Below, piece by piece: positions 19,700-27,526 of a DNA stretch of 64,000 nt (position 1 is the first letter of the stretch; each line of letters begins with the position of its first letter). The notes under the pieces are model-generated. The model was given only the letters and a program-made list of their open reading frames with translations. It ran no database searches and was not told the origin of the DNA. Made by a program: the position numbers and the translations under genes. Origin of the DNA: Streptomyces sp. 71268 (lineage in GTDB: Bacteria; Actinomycetota; Actinomycetes; Streptomycetales; Streptomycetaceae); contig NZ_CP114200.1 of assembly GCF_029392895.1 (NCBI RefSeq), forward strand, positions 1,765,501-1,829,500, given 5' to 3'.

Positions 19700-21006
19700 C
19701 GGTACAGCTCCTTGGCGATGATGGTGCGCTGGACCTCCGTGGCGCCCTCGTAGATCCTGGGCGCGCGGACCTCGCGGTACAGGTGCTCCAGTGGGTGGCC
19801 GCGCTCCAGCGCGCGGGCGCCGTGGATCTGGACGGCGGCGTCGACGACGTACTGCGCGGTCTCGGTGGCCAGCAGCTTGGCCATGGCCGAGCGGCGGGCG
19901 ATGTCGGGTTGGCCGGTGTCGTAGGCCGAGGCCGCCGCGTAGACCAGGAGGCGGGCGGCCTCGGTGCGGGTGGCCATCTCCGCGAGCTGGTGGGAGACGG
20001 CCTGGAGGTCGCGCAGCGGCCCGCCGAACGCCGTGCGCTGACGCGCGTGGGCCAGGGCGAGGTCGAGCGCGTGCTGGGCCATGCCGACGGCGAAGGCGCC
20101 GACGCTGGGGCGCAGCAGGTTCAGGGTGCGCATGGCGACCTTGAAACCGGCGTCCACCTCGCCGAGCACGTCGGCGCGGGTGACCGGCACGGCGTCGAAG
20201 GTCAGCCGGCCGATGGGGTGGGGGCTGAGCATCTCCAGCGGTTCGCCGCCGAGCCCCGGGCGGTCGGCGGGTACCAGGAAGGCCGTGATGCCGCGGCTGC
20301 CGGCGCCGGGTGTGGTGCGGGCGAAGACGGTGTAGAAGTCGGCCTCGGGGGCGTTGGAGATCCAGCACTTCTCACCGGTCAGCTCCCAACTCCCGGCCCC
20401 GGTCGCGGTTCCGGTCGCCGCCCCGGGATCGGTCGCGCCCGCCGGGCGTGCCGGGCCCACCGGGCGTGCCGCGAGGGTGAGGGCCGCGGCGTCGGAGCCG
20501 GCCCCTGGCTCGCTGAGCGCGTACGCGGCCACCGCGCGCCCGGCGATGACCTCGGGCAGCCAGCGGGCCCGCTGCTCGGCGGTGCCGGACTGGACCACCG
20601 GATAGCAGCCGAGGGCCTGGAGGGCCAGGGCGGTCTCGGCCTCCGCGCACTGGGTGGCCAGCGATTCGCGCAGCAGGCACAGGTCGAGGGCGCGTGCGGC
20701 GCTCGGTCCATCGTCGGCGCCACCACGGGCACGAGCGCCGGTCCTGGCCTCGGCGTCCGCTTCGGCGCCCGCCCCGGCCGCGCCTCCCTCCGGGTCGGCA
20801 CCCGGGCCGGCACCCGGTTCGTCCGTCGCGGTGGGGAAGAGGCGGCGCAGCAGGCCCAGCTCGCCGAGGGCCGCCACCAGCGGTCGGTTCACCCGTCCGG
20901 GCGCGCCGCGCTCGGCCAGTGGGCGCAACCGGTCGGCGGCGACGGTGCGCAGCGTGGCGCACCACCGGCGCTGTTGCGGATCGAGGGCGAAGGCACTCAT
21001 CGGCAC
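19696..21006 (-). CDS. Acyl-CoA dehydrogenase
   Basis: FAD-dependent acyl-CoA dehydrogenase, 436 residues. Family marks are YALSEPGAGSD (FAD/substrate signature 1), KCWISNAPEADFY, and the C-terminal IYEGATEVQRTIIAK, which carries the catalytic-base Glu. A Gly/Ala/Glu-rich insertion of about 45 residues (from about residue 60) is unusual and looks like a disordered loop. The ATG at 21006 follows AAAGGAGG. It is transcribed away from the aryl-CoA ligase across a 111-base divergent promoter that contains the shared palindrome. Likely role: oxidation in the beta-oxidation-like part of the aromatic acid pathway. Confidence 0.9.
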   Translation of the reverse strand: MPMSAFALDPQQRRWCATLRTVAADRLRPLAERGAPGRVNRPLVAALGELGLLRRLFPTATDEPGAGPGADPEGGAAGAGAEADAEARTGARARGGADDGPSAARALDLCLLRESLATQCAEAETALALQALGCYPVVQSGTAEQRARWLPEVIAGRAVAAYALSEPGAGSDAAALTLAARPVGPARPAGATDPGAATGTATGAGSWELTGEKCWISNAPEADFYTVFARTTPGAGSRGITAFLVPADRPGLGGEPLEMLSPHPIGRLTFDAVPVTRADVLGEVDAGFKVAMRTLNLLRPSVGAFAVGMAQHALDLALAHARQRTAFGGPLRDLQAVSHQLAEMATRTEAARLLVYAAASAYDTGQPDIARRSAMAKLLATETAQYVVDAAVQIHGARALERGHPLEHLYREVRAPRIYEGATEVQRTIIAKELYR

Positions 21007-21026
21007 CCCTCCTTTATCGCGACATG

Positions 21027-21054
21027 TTGACTGCCGTCACCAACACGTTACGCT
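21027..21054 (+). promoter_or_regulatory. Promoter of aryl-CoA ligase overlapping a palindromic operator
   Basis: A -35 TTGACT (21027-21032) and a -10 TACGCT (21049-21054) are spaced by 16 bases. The palindrome TGAC-TGCC-GTCA (21028-21039) overlaps the -35. The same palindrome occurs upstream of the enoyl-CoA hydratase at 30834-30845, also over the likely -35. Inference: binding site of the PaaX-family repressor encoded at 22764-23735. Confidence 0.6.
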
Positions 21055-21117
21055 GACGGGGCATCTTCGGGACAGGACTGCCGCACTTCCCCATCGGTCC
21101 AAGGGGGCGCATCCGCC

Positions 21118-22731
21118 ATGGAGCTCACGCCGTCGGCGCACACCGACACCTTCACCCGGGACCACCTGCCGCCCCCGGACGCGTGGCCCACCCTGCTGCG
21201 CGACCCGCCCGCGCCCGGCTATCCGGACCGGCTCAACTGCGCCGTCGAACTGCTCGCCGAGTCCGACGGCAGGCGCGGGGCCGACCGGGTCGCGCTGCGT
21301 GGTGCCGGCGGGCAGCGTTGGACGTACGGCGAACTGCGGGCGCGGGTCGACCAGCTCGCGCACGCGCTCACCGACGACCTCGGGGTGCGGCCCGGGAACC
21401 GGGTGCTGTTGCGCGGTCCCACCTCGCCGTGGCTGGCCGCCTGCTGGCTCGCGGTGCTCAAGGCGGGCGCCGTCGCGGTGACCGTGCTGGCCAACCAGCG
21501 TCCCCAGGAGTTGGCCACCATCTGCGAGTTGGCCCGGATACGGCACGCGGTGTGCGCCGCCGACCGCCTCGACCACCTGGAGCGGGCCGGCGTGCCGGGG
21601 CTGCGGATCGCCGCGTACGGGTCGTCCGCCCCCGACGACCTGTTGCGCCTGGCCGCCGCCCGGCCCGCCGCGTACGAGGCGGTGCCGACGGCAGCCGACG
21701 ACGTGGCGTTGATCGCCTTCACCTCGGGCACCACCGGGCGGCCCAAGGGGTGCCTGCACTTCCACCGGGACGTGCTGGCCGTCGCGGACACCTTCTCGGC
21801 CCGGGTGCTGCGGCCGTGTCCGGACGACGTCTTCGCGGGCAGCCCGCCGCTGGGCTTCACCTTCGGCCTCGGCGGCCTGGTGATCTTCCCGCTGCGGGCC
21901 GGCGCGTCGGCGTTCCTGGACGCGTGGGCGGGGCCGGCCAAGCTGTTGCGTGACATCGCCGCGCACCGGGTCTCGGTGTTGTTCACCGCGCCCACCGCCT
22001 ACCGGGCGATGCTGGGACAGTTGGCGGAACACGACGTCTCCTCGCTGCGGCGCTGCGTGTCGGCGGGCGAGAACCTGCCCGCCGCGCTGTGGCACGCCTG
22101 GCACACGGCGACCGGGCTGCGGCTGATCAACGGCATCGGCGCCACCGAGCTGCTGCACATCTTCATCGCGGCGGCCGACGACGCGATCCGCCCCGGCACC
22201 ACCGGCGTCCCGGTGCCCGGTTTCGAGGCGCGCGTGGTGGACGGCGACGGGGCGCCGCTGCCGGACGGCGAACCCGGCGCGCTCGCGGTGCGCGGCCCCA
22301 CCGGCTGCCGCTACCTCGCGGACGAGCGGCAGCGGGAGTACGTGCGCGACGGCTGGAACCTCACCGGCGACACCTACGTCCGCGAGCCCGACGGCTACTT
22401 CCGCTTCGTGGCCCGCACGGACGACATGATCATCTCCGCCGGGTACAACATCGCGGGCCCGGAGGTGGAGGAGGCGTTGCAGCGCCATCCCGACGTGGTC
22501 GAGGCCGCCGTCACCGGCCGGCCCGACGAGGCGCGCGGCGCCGTGGTCGTCGCGCACGTGGTGTTGCGCCCGGGCGCGTCGCCGGGGCCCGACGCGGCGG
22601 CGGCGCTCAGGGAGTTCGCCAGGGCCGAACTGGCCCCGTACAAGTGCCCCCGCGAGTTCCGGTTCCTGCCCGCGCTGCCGCGCACCCCCACCGGCAAGCT
22701 CCAGCGGTACCGGCTGCGCGAGGGCGGCTGA
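21118..22731 (+). CDS. Aryl-CoA ligase (2-aminobenzoate/benzoate-CoA ligase family)
   Basis: AMP-forming acyl-CoA synthetase, 537 residues. It activates a carboxylic acid with ATP and then CoA. Motifs are the phosphate loop FTSGTTGRPKG, the adenylate segment INGIGATELLHIFI (residues about 340-350), the hinge region TDDMIISAGYNIAGPEVEE and the C-terminal catalytic lysine in PTGKLQRYR. The overall pattern (GCLHFHRD after the loop) is that of benzoate-CoA ligases. The context of monooxygenase/reductase, RidA and PaaX favours 2-aminobenzoate as substrate; salicylate or benzoate are alternatives. It is followed after 32 bases by the PaaX gene on the same strand. Confidence 0.88.
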   Translation: MELTPSAHTDTFTRDHLPPPDAWPTLLRDPPAPGYPDRLNCAVELLAESDGRRGADRVALRGAGGQRWTYGELRARVDQLAHALTDDLGVRPGNRVLLRGPTSPWLAACWLAVLKAGAVAVTVLANQRPQELATICELARIRHAVCAADRLDHLERAGVPGLRIAAYGSSAPDDLLRLAAARPAAYEAVPTAADDVALIAFTSGTTGRPKGCLHFHRDVLAVADTFSARVLRPCPDDVFAGSPPLGFTFGLGGLVIFPLRAGASAFLDAWAGPAKLLRDIAAHRVSVLFTAPTAYRAMLGQLAEHDVSSLRRCVSAGENLPAALWHAWHTATGLRLINGIGATELLHIFIAAADDAIRPGTTGVPVPGFEARVVDGDGAPLPDGEPGALAVRGPTGCRYLADERQREYVRDGWNLTGDTYVREPDGYFRFVARTDDMIISAGYNIAGPEVEEALQRHPDVVEAAVTGRPDEARGAVVVAHVVLRPGASPGPDAAAALREFARAELAPYKCPREFRFLPALPRTPTGKLQRYRLREGG

Positions 22732-22763
22732 GGGCGACCGGGGCACCGCTCTACAGTGACCGC

Positions 22764-23735
22764 GTGACCGATCCGCTCGCCCAGCACACCCCGCGCTCCC
22801 TGATCGTGACGTACTACGGCGCCTACGGCCGCGGCGCCGGCGGCGAACCCGAGACGGTGCCGGTCGCGGCGCTGATCCGGCTGCTCGGCGCGGTGGGCGT
22901 GGACCCGCCCTCGGTGCGCTCCGCGGTCTCCCGGCTCAAGCGGCGCGGGCTGCTGGTCGCCGCGAAGACGGCGCGGGGCGCGGCCGGTTACGCGCCGTCG
23001 CCGGACGCCGTCCAGCTCCTCGACGACGGTGACCGGCGCATCTACGGCCGCCTGGGCGCCTACCGGCTGACCGCGCGCCCCACCGGCGCCCCCGATGCTC
23101 CCGATACCGTTGATGCAGCTGGTGCCACTGCTGCCCCCGATGCCTCCGATGTCCGGGAAGCGCCCGGCGGAGCCGGCGGGCGGGGCCGTGAGGTGGCCTC
23201 GGCCGGCGACTGGCTGCTGGCGGTCTTCTCGGTGCCGGAACACGAGCGCAACAAGCGACACCTGCTCCGCTCCCGGCTGGCCCGACTCGGTTTCGGCACC
23301 GCCGCCCCCGGCGTGTGGATCGCCCCCGCCCACCTGTACGAGGAGACCCGGCACACCCTGCGCCGGCTCGGCCTGGACGGGTACGTGGACCTCTTCCGAG
23401 GGGCACACGCCGGGTTCGAGGCGACGGCGGACGCGGTGCGCCGGTGGTGGGACCTGGAAGCGCTGGCCGCCCGACACCACGCGTTCCTCGCCACCCACGA
23501 GCCGGTGCTCCGGCGCTGGTCACGGCGGACCACCGTGCCGCCGGCCGACGCCTACCGGGACTACCTGCTGGCCCTCGACTCCTGGCGCGCGCTCCCCTAC
23601 GCCGACCCGGGGTTGCCGCCCGCGCTGTTGCCGAGGGACTGGCCCGGTGAGCGCTCGGCCCGCGTCTTCGCCGGCCTGCACGAACGGCTGCGGGACGCGG
23701 GGGCCGCGTTCGCGCGGGAGGCGGCGGCGGGCTGA
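22764..23735 (+). CDS. PaaX-family transcriptional regulator
   Basis: PaaX-family repressor of 323 residues. The N-terminal winged helix is seen in PRSLIVTYYGAYGR and VRSAVSRLKRRGLL; the PaaX C-terminal domain in DWLLAVFSVPEHERNKRHL, APGVWIAPAHLY and YRDYLLALDSWRALPY. A Gly/Ala/Pro-rich linker (about residues 113-148) is longer than usual. The GTG at 22764 is taken because it gives the normal PaaX start 32 bases after the ligase stop. Members typically sense aryl-CoA thioesters and repress aromatic degradation genes. The repeated palindrome at both catabolic promoters is its likely target. Confidence 0.88.
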   Translation: MTDPLAQHTPRSLIVTYYGAYGRGAGGEPETVPVAALIRLLGAVGVDPPSVRSAVSRLKRRGLLVAAKTARGAAGYAPSPDAVQLLDDGDRRIYGRLGAYRLTARPTGAPDAPDTVDAAGATAAPDASDVREAPGGAGGRGREVASAGDWLLAVFSVPEHERNKRHLLRSRLARLGFGTAAPGVWIAPAHLYEETRHTLRRLGLDGYVDLFRGAHAGFEATADAVRRWWDLEALAARHHAFLATHEPVLRRWSRRTTVPPADAYRDYLLALDSWRALPYADPGLPPALLPRDWPGERSARVFAGLHERLRDAGAAFAREAAAG

Positions 23736-23748
23736 GGCCCGCGCGAAG

Positions 23749-24861
23749 CTACCCCGGTGCCGCGCGGCCCGCCGCCGGGTCGGGCGTCCGGCGCGCCGCC
23801 GGGTCCGGCATCCGGCCCGCCGCCGGGTCGGGCAGGCAGCGGCTGGCGGCGGCGTAGCGGCGGGCCAGGGTGGCGCAGGCGGCGGCCAGTTCGGGCGGCC
23901 CGACCACCTCGATGTCGCTGCCGAAGGTGCCGAACAGGGCCGCGAGACCGGTCCACGACCAGGCGCCGAGGGTGAGCCGGCAGCGGTTCGGGCCGACCTC
24001 CTCGACCAGCGCGCCGCCCGGCGCCCAGCGGGCGATCACGGCGGCCGGCGCGTCGAGGAGCACCTCGCCGCGGCAGGGCCAGTGGTCGGGGGTGTCGCCC
24101 CGGTCGAGTTCGCCGGTGATGAACGCCGCGGGGTCGGTGCTCGGCAGCGGGCGGGGCGTGAAGCGGGCGGCGGTGGCCGGGCCGAGGGCGATCCGGTCCA
24201 CGCGGAAGGCGGCCCACGCGCCACGGCCGAGGTCCCACCCGAGGAGGTACCAGCGCCCGGACCACACGGCCAGTTGGTGCGGTTCCACGCGCCGCTCCCG
24301 CGCCGTCGGGTGGCTCGGGGTCGGATCGGTGGCGGGTGGGGCGGCGAGGGCCGCTTCGGGCGGGGGCGTCGCGCTCGCGTAGGCGAAGGCCAGCACGGAG
24401 TGGTTGCGGATGGCGGTGCCCAGGGCCAGCAGCAGGCCGGGGGTGACGGGGGGAGCGGCGAAGTCCCAGGCGTTGTCGATCGCGGTGACGCGCACCGCGT
24501 CGATCCGGTGGCGCAGCGGGGTCGGCAGCACCTGGCGGATGGTGGCCAGGGCGCGGCCGGCGGCCTCCCCGATGCCGGCGACCGTCACCGGGGCGGTCTG
24601 GAGCGCGACGGCGATGGCCAGCGCCTGGTCGTCGTCGAAGAGCAACGGCGGCAGCCGCGCCCCCGCTCCCAGTCGGTAGGCGCCGCCCGGGCCCTTGGTG
24701 ACGTGCACCGGGTAGCCGAGCGAGCGCAACCGCTCCACGTCCCGGCGTACCGTGCGCGGGCTCACCGCGAGCCGCTGGGCCAGCGCCGCTCCCGGCCACT
24801 CGCGACGCGACTGGAACAGGGACAGCAGGAGCAACAGGCGTGCCGCCGTGGTCTCGACCAT
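23749..24861 (-). CDS. WYL-domain (YafY-type) transcriptional regulator
   Basis: DeoR-type winged-helix N-terminus (ALAQRLAVSPRTVRRDVERL, residues about 25-45) followed by a WYL domain (RVEPHQLAVWSGRWYLLGWD, then FRVDRI), 370 residues in all. WYL proteins sense nucleotides or nucleic-acid ligands and control transport, metabolism or defence genes. The ATG at 24861 follows AGGGTGG; a GTG three codons upstream is less likely. The C-terminal 25 residues are three imperfect copies of a PDPAAGR-like unit, probably from local DNA repeat expansion. It diverges from the MFS gene across 62 bases and probably regulates it. Confidence 0.87.
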   Translation of the reverse strand: MVETTAARLLLLLSLFQSRREWPGAALAQRLAVSPRTVRRDVERLRSLGYPVHVTKGPGGAYRLGAGARLPPLLFDDDQALAIAVALQTAPVTVAGIGEAAGRALATIRQVLPTPLRHRIDAVRVTAIDNAWDFAAPPVTPGLLLALGTAIRNHSVLAFAYASATPPPEAALAAPPATDPTPSHPTARERRVEPHQLAVWSGRWYLLGWDLGRGAWAAFRVDRIALGPATAARFTPRPLPSTDPAAFITGELDRGDTPDHWPCRGEVLLDAPAAVIARWAPGGALVEEVGPNRCRLTLGAWSWTGLAALFGTFGSDIEVVGPPELAAACATLARRYAAASRCLPDPAAGRMPDPAARRTPDPAAGRAAPG

Positions 24862-24923
24862 GGCGGCCACCCTGGCACGAGATGCGGCCGGTAGCTGGCC
24901 ACTTCTGCTGCCACGGTGATCGT

Positions 24924-26435
24924 ATGAGTAGTCAACTCCCCTCGCCGGGCGGTCGGTCCGCCGACGCGTCCAGCCCGCCCCCGCCGCCTGTCCCGCCCGC
25001 CGACCGCGACGGGGCGGGCGCCGCCGGCGGGTCGGCGGTGGTCGCGTTGGTCGTGGTGTTGGTCGCGGCGTTCATGGAACTGCTGGACGCCACGATCGTC
25101 AGCGTCGCGGCCCCGGCCATCGCGCGCGACCTGGGGGCGAGCGAGGCCGCGGTGCAGTGGATGGTGGCCGGGTACACGCTCGCGCTGGGTGCCGGTCTGA
25201 TCACCGGTGGCCGGCTGGGTGACCAGTTCGGCCGGCGGCGGGCCTTCCTCCTGGGGCTGGCCGCGTTCGTCGCGGCCTCCGCCGCCTGCGCCTTCGCGCC
25301 CAACCCCGGCGCGCTCGTCATCACCCGCGTCGCGCAGGGCCTGGCGGGCGGGCTGATGGTGCCCCAGGTGTTCGGCATCATCCGCTCGGCCTTCGCGCCG
25401 GCCGCGCGGGCCCGGGCGTTCGGCGCCTACGGGGCGGTGCTCGGGCTCGCCTCGGTCGCGGGTCCGCTGCTCGGCGGGCTGCTCGTGGAGGCGGACCTGT
25501 TCGGCCTGGGCTGGCGCGCGATCTTCTGGGTCAACGTGCCGGTCGGGCTCTGCGGGCTCATGCTCGGCGCCCGGGTGTTGCCCGAGTCGAGCGCGCCGCG
25601 ACGGGCGCGGCTGGACCTGCCCGGCGCGACCCTGGCCGCGGCCCTGGCGGTCCTGGTGCTGCTGCCCCTGGTGCAGGGCCGCGACTGGGGCTGGCCGTGG
25701 TGGGGGTTCGCGGTGCTGGCCGCGGCCGTGCCCGTCGCCGCGCTGCTGTGGTCGCGGGAGCGGGCGGTGGCCGCGCGGGGCGGTCAGCCGCTGCTCGATC
25801 CGGCGCTGCTGCGGGTGCGGGCGGTGGCCGCGGGCCTTGCCGTCGCCACGTTGTTCTTCGGGGCGATCGGCTCGTTCTTCCTCCTGCTGTCCCTGTACCT
25901 CCAGTGGGGCACCGGGCGCTCGGCCTGGCAGACGGGGCTGGTCATCCTCCCGTACGCGGTCGGCTCGATCCTCACCTCCGGCGTCGGCGTGCGGTTCGCG
26001 GCGCGCGCCGGGCGGGCGCTGCTCGTGACCGGCGCGCTCGTGCTGGCCGTGTCCCAGGCGCACCTGCTGCTGGTCGTACGGGACGGCGCGGCGCCCTCGT
26101 ACGTGGAGTTGGCGGCGCCGCTGTTCCTCGGCGGGCTCGGGCTCGGGCTGACGGCGCCCTCGCTGGTGAACGTGGTCCTCGCCGGGGTGCCGGCGAAGGA
26201 CGCCGGCGCCACCGGTGGCGTGCTCACCACCGTCGGCCAACTGGGCAACGCCCTGGGTGTGGCCGCGCTGGGGGCGGTGTTCTTCGCCGAGTTGGAGACG
26301 GGGCTCGACCGGGGCGCGGGGCCGTTGGCCGGGTACGGTGACGCCCTGGTCGCGGTGTTGCCCTGGCAGGCCGTGTGCTACTGCGCGGCGGCGGCGCTGA
26401 TGACGCTGCTGCCCAGGGCGGCGCGGCCGGAGTGA
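24924..26435 (+). CDS. MFS drug exporter, 14-TM EmrB/QacA type
   Basis: Major facilitator antiporter of 503 residues with about 14 hydrophobic segments. Motif D1 of the DHA2 family is seen in MELLDATIVSVAAPAIARDL, motif A in GGRLGDQFGRRRAFLLG, and the antiporter motif C in GLASVAGPLLGGLL. A Pro/Ala-rich cytoplasmic N-terminus of about 40 residues precedes the first segment. The ATG at 24924 is chosen over upstream codons because it gives a normal length. It lies divergent to the WYL regulator, a common regulator-pump pair. Substrate unknown. Confidence 0.88.
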   Translation: MSSQLPSPGGRSADASSPPPPPVPPADRDGAGAAGGSAVVALVVVLVAAFMELLDATIVSVAAPAIARDLGASEAAVQWMVAGYTLALGAGLITGGRLGDQFGRRRAFLLGLAAFVAASAACAFAPNPGALVITRVAQGLAGGLMVPQVFGIIRSAFAPAARARAFGAYGAVLGLASVAGPLLGGLLVEADLFGLGWRAIFWVNVPVGLCGLMLGARVLPESSAPRRARLDLPGATLAAALAVLVLLPLVQGRDWGWPWWGFAVLAAAVPVAALLWSRERAVAARGGQPLLDPALLRVRAVAAGLAVATLFFGAIGSFFLLLSLYLQWGTGRSAWQTGLVILPYAVGSILTSGVGVRFAARAGRALLVTGALVLAVSQAHLLLVVRDGAAPSYVELAAPLFLGGLGLGLTAPSLVNVVLAGVPAKDAGATGGVLTTVGQLGNALGVAALGAVFFAELETGLDRGAGPLAGYGDALVAVLPWQAVCYCAAAALMTLLPRAARPE

Positions 26436-26446
26436 CGGCTGCGCGG

Positions 26447-26494
26447 GAGCCGCCGCCGGGGCGCCGGCTCGGGCGGTCGGCGCGGCGGCGGCTC
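26447..26494 (+). terminator. Hairpin after MFS gene
   Basis: GAGCCGCCGCC (26447-26457) pairs perfectly with 26484-26494. It starts 12 bases after the stop codon, which fits a factor-independent terminator. Confidence 0.6.
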
Positions 26495-26598
26495 AGGCCG
26501 GCGGCCGGGGAACGACTCGGGCCCGCCGCGCGGCCCGTACCGAAGTGAACCCCCACCACCTGCGCGAACGGCGTCGGGGACCACCTAGGCTACTGATC

Positions 26599-27453
26599 AT
26601 GCCTATGTCACACAGTCCCCAGCAGCACCGTCAGCACCAGCGACCCGGTTCCCCGCTGCCGCGTCGGAACAAGGCCGTGCTCGCCGCGGCCGGCCTCGGG
26701 CTGGTCCTCGCGCTGAGCGGGTGTAACGACGACGCCGACGGGGGCACGGACGACGGTGCCAAGGCCAGCCAGTCGGCGCCCGCGACCGGTTCGCCCGCGC
26801 CCGCCTCGTCCGGCGCGTCGGACCCGGGCGCCACGGCGGCCCCCTCCGGCGACCAGCCGCTGGTCGCGGGGTGGCAGACGCAGAGCCGCGCGGAGCACCA
26901 CTTCCGCTACGACGTCCCCGGCAAGGCGGACCGGTGGAAGGTGATCGACCAGGACACCGCGCTGTCCTACCTCGACAAGGACGGTCAGCCGATCGTCGTG
27001 ATGACCGGCGCCGCCAACTACCGCGAGGGTGGCTGCGCGTCGAGCCCCAACCCCAAGGCGCTGGGCGAGGCGGGCAAGGGGCAGCTCGCCACCGTCGGCA
27101 CCACCGGTGGCGGCAAGGACGGCTCGTTGCAGGAGAACGCCCGCAACTGGGCGGGCAACTGGGGCTTCGCCGCGTACGGCGGCCCGGACCACAAGCCCAA
27201 GATCGAGGTCAGCCAGGCCAAGCCGTGGAAGCGGGGCGGCATCGACGGGTACACCGCGACCGCCAAGGTCACCGTCACCCACCGGCCGAGCGCCTGCGTG
27301 CCCGCGACCGCCGTCGTGCACAGCATCGCGCAGAAGCTGCCGGACGGCACCATGCACGGCTGGGTGATCTACGCGGACCAGGGCGTCCCGAACGCGCTCA
27401 CCGACGCCGAGATCAAGAAGGTCATGAACACCGTGCGGTCCACGGACGGCTGA
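26599..27453 (+). CDS. Secreted lipoprotein of unknown function
   Basis: Protein of 284 residues with a lipoprotein signal: His/Arg-rich start, hydrophobic stretch AVLAAAGLGLVLALSG and lipobox ALSGC. A Ser/Pro/Ala-rich linker of about 50 residues follows, as in surface lipoproteins. The mature part (YDVPGKADRWKV, and a C-terminal LPDGTMHGWVIYADQGVPN) matches the Streptomyces group annotated only as lipoprotein or DUF8017-like; I do not recognise an activity. Two Cys in the mature part (GGCASS and SACVPA) could form a disulfide. A possible -10, TAGGCT (26586-26591), lies seven bases before the ATG, so the message may be leaderless; the -35 is poor. Confidence 0.75.
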   Translation: MPMSHSPQQHRQHQRPGSPLPRRNKAVLAAAGLGLVLALSGCNDDADGGTDDGAKASQSAPATGSPAPASSGASDPGATAAPSGDQPLVAGWQTQSRAEHHFRYDVPGKADRWKVIDQDTALSYLDKDGQPIVVMTGAANYREGGCASSPNPKALGEAGKGQLATVGTTGGGKDGSLQENARNWAGNWGFAAYGGPDHKPKIEVSQAKPWKRGGIDGYTATAKVTVTHRPSACVPATAVVHSIAQKLPDGTMHGWVIYADQGVPNALTDAEIKKVMNTVRSTDG

Positions 27454-27496
27454 CCTCCTCCCCTCCCCCGCTCTCCCGCCCGACGCCGCGCCACGG

Positions 27497-27526
27497 CCGG
27501 CCCCGGACACCGCCTAACGGGGCCGG
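27497..27526. terminator. Hairpin between convergent lipoprotein and oxygenase genes
   Basis: CCGGCCCCG (27497-27505) and CGGGGCCGG (27518-27526) form a 9-bp stem around 12 bases. The right arm overlaps the end of the oxygenase gene. It can serve both converging transcripts. Confidence 0.5.
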
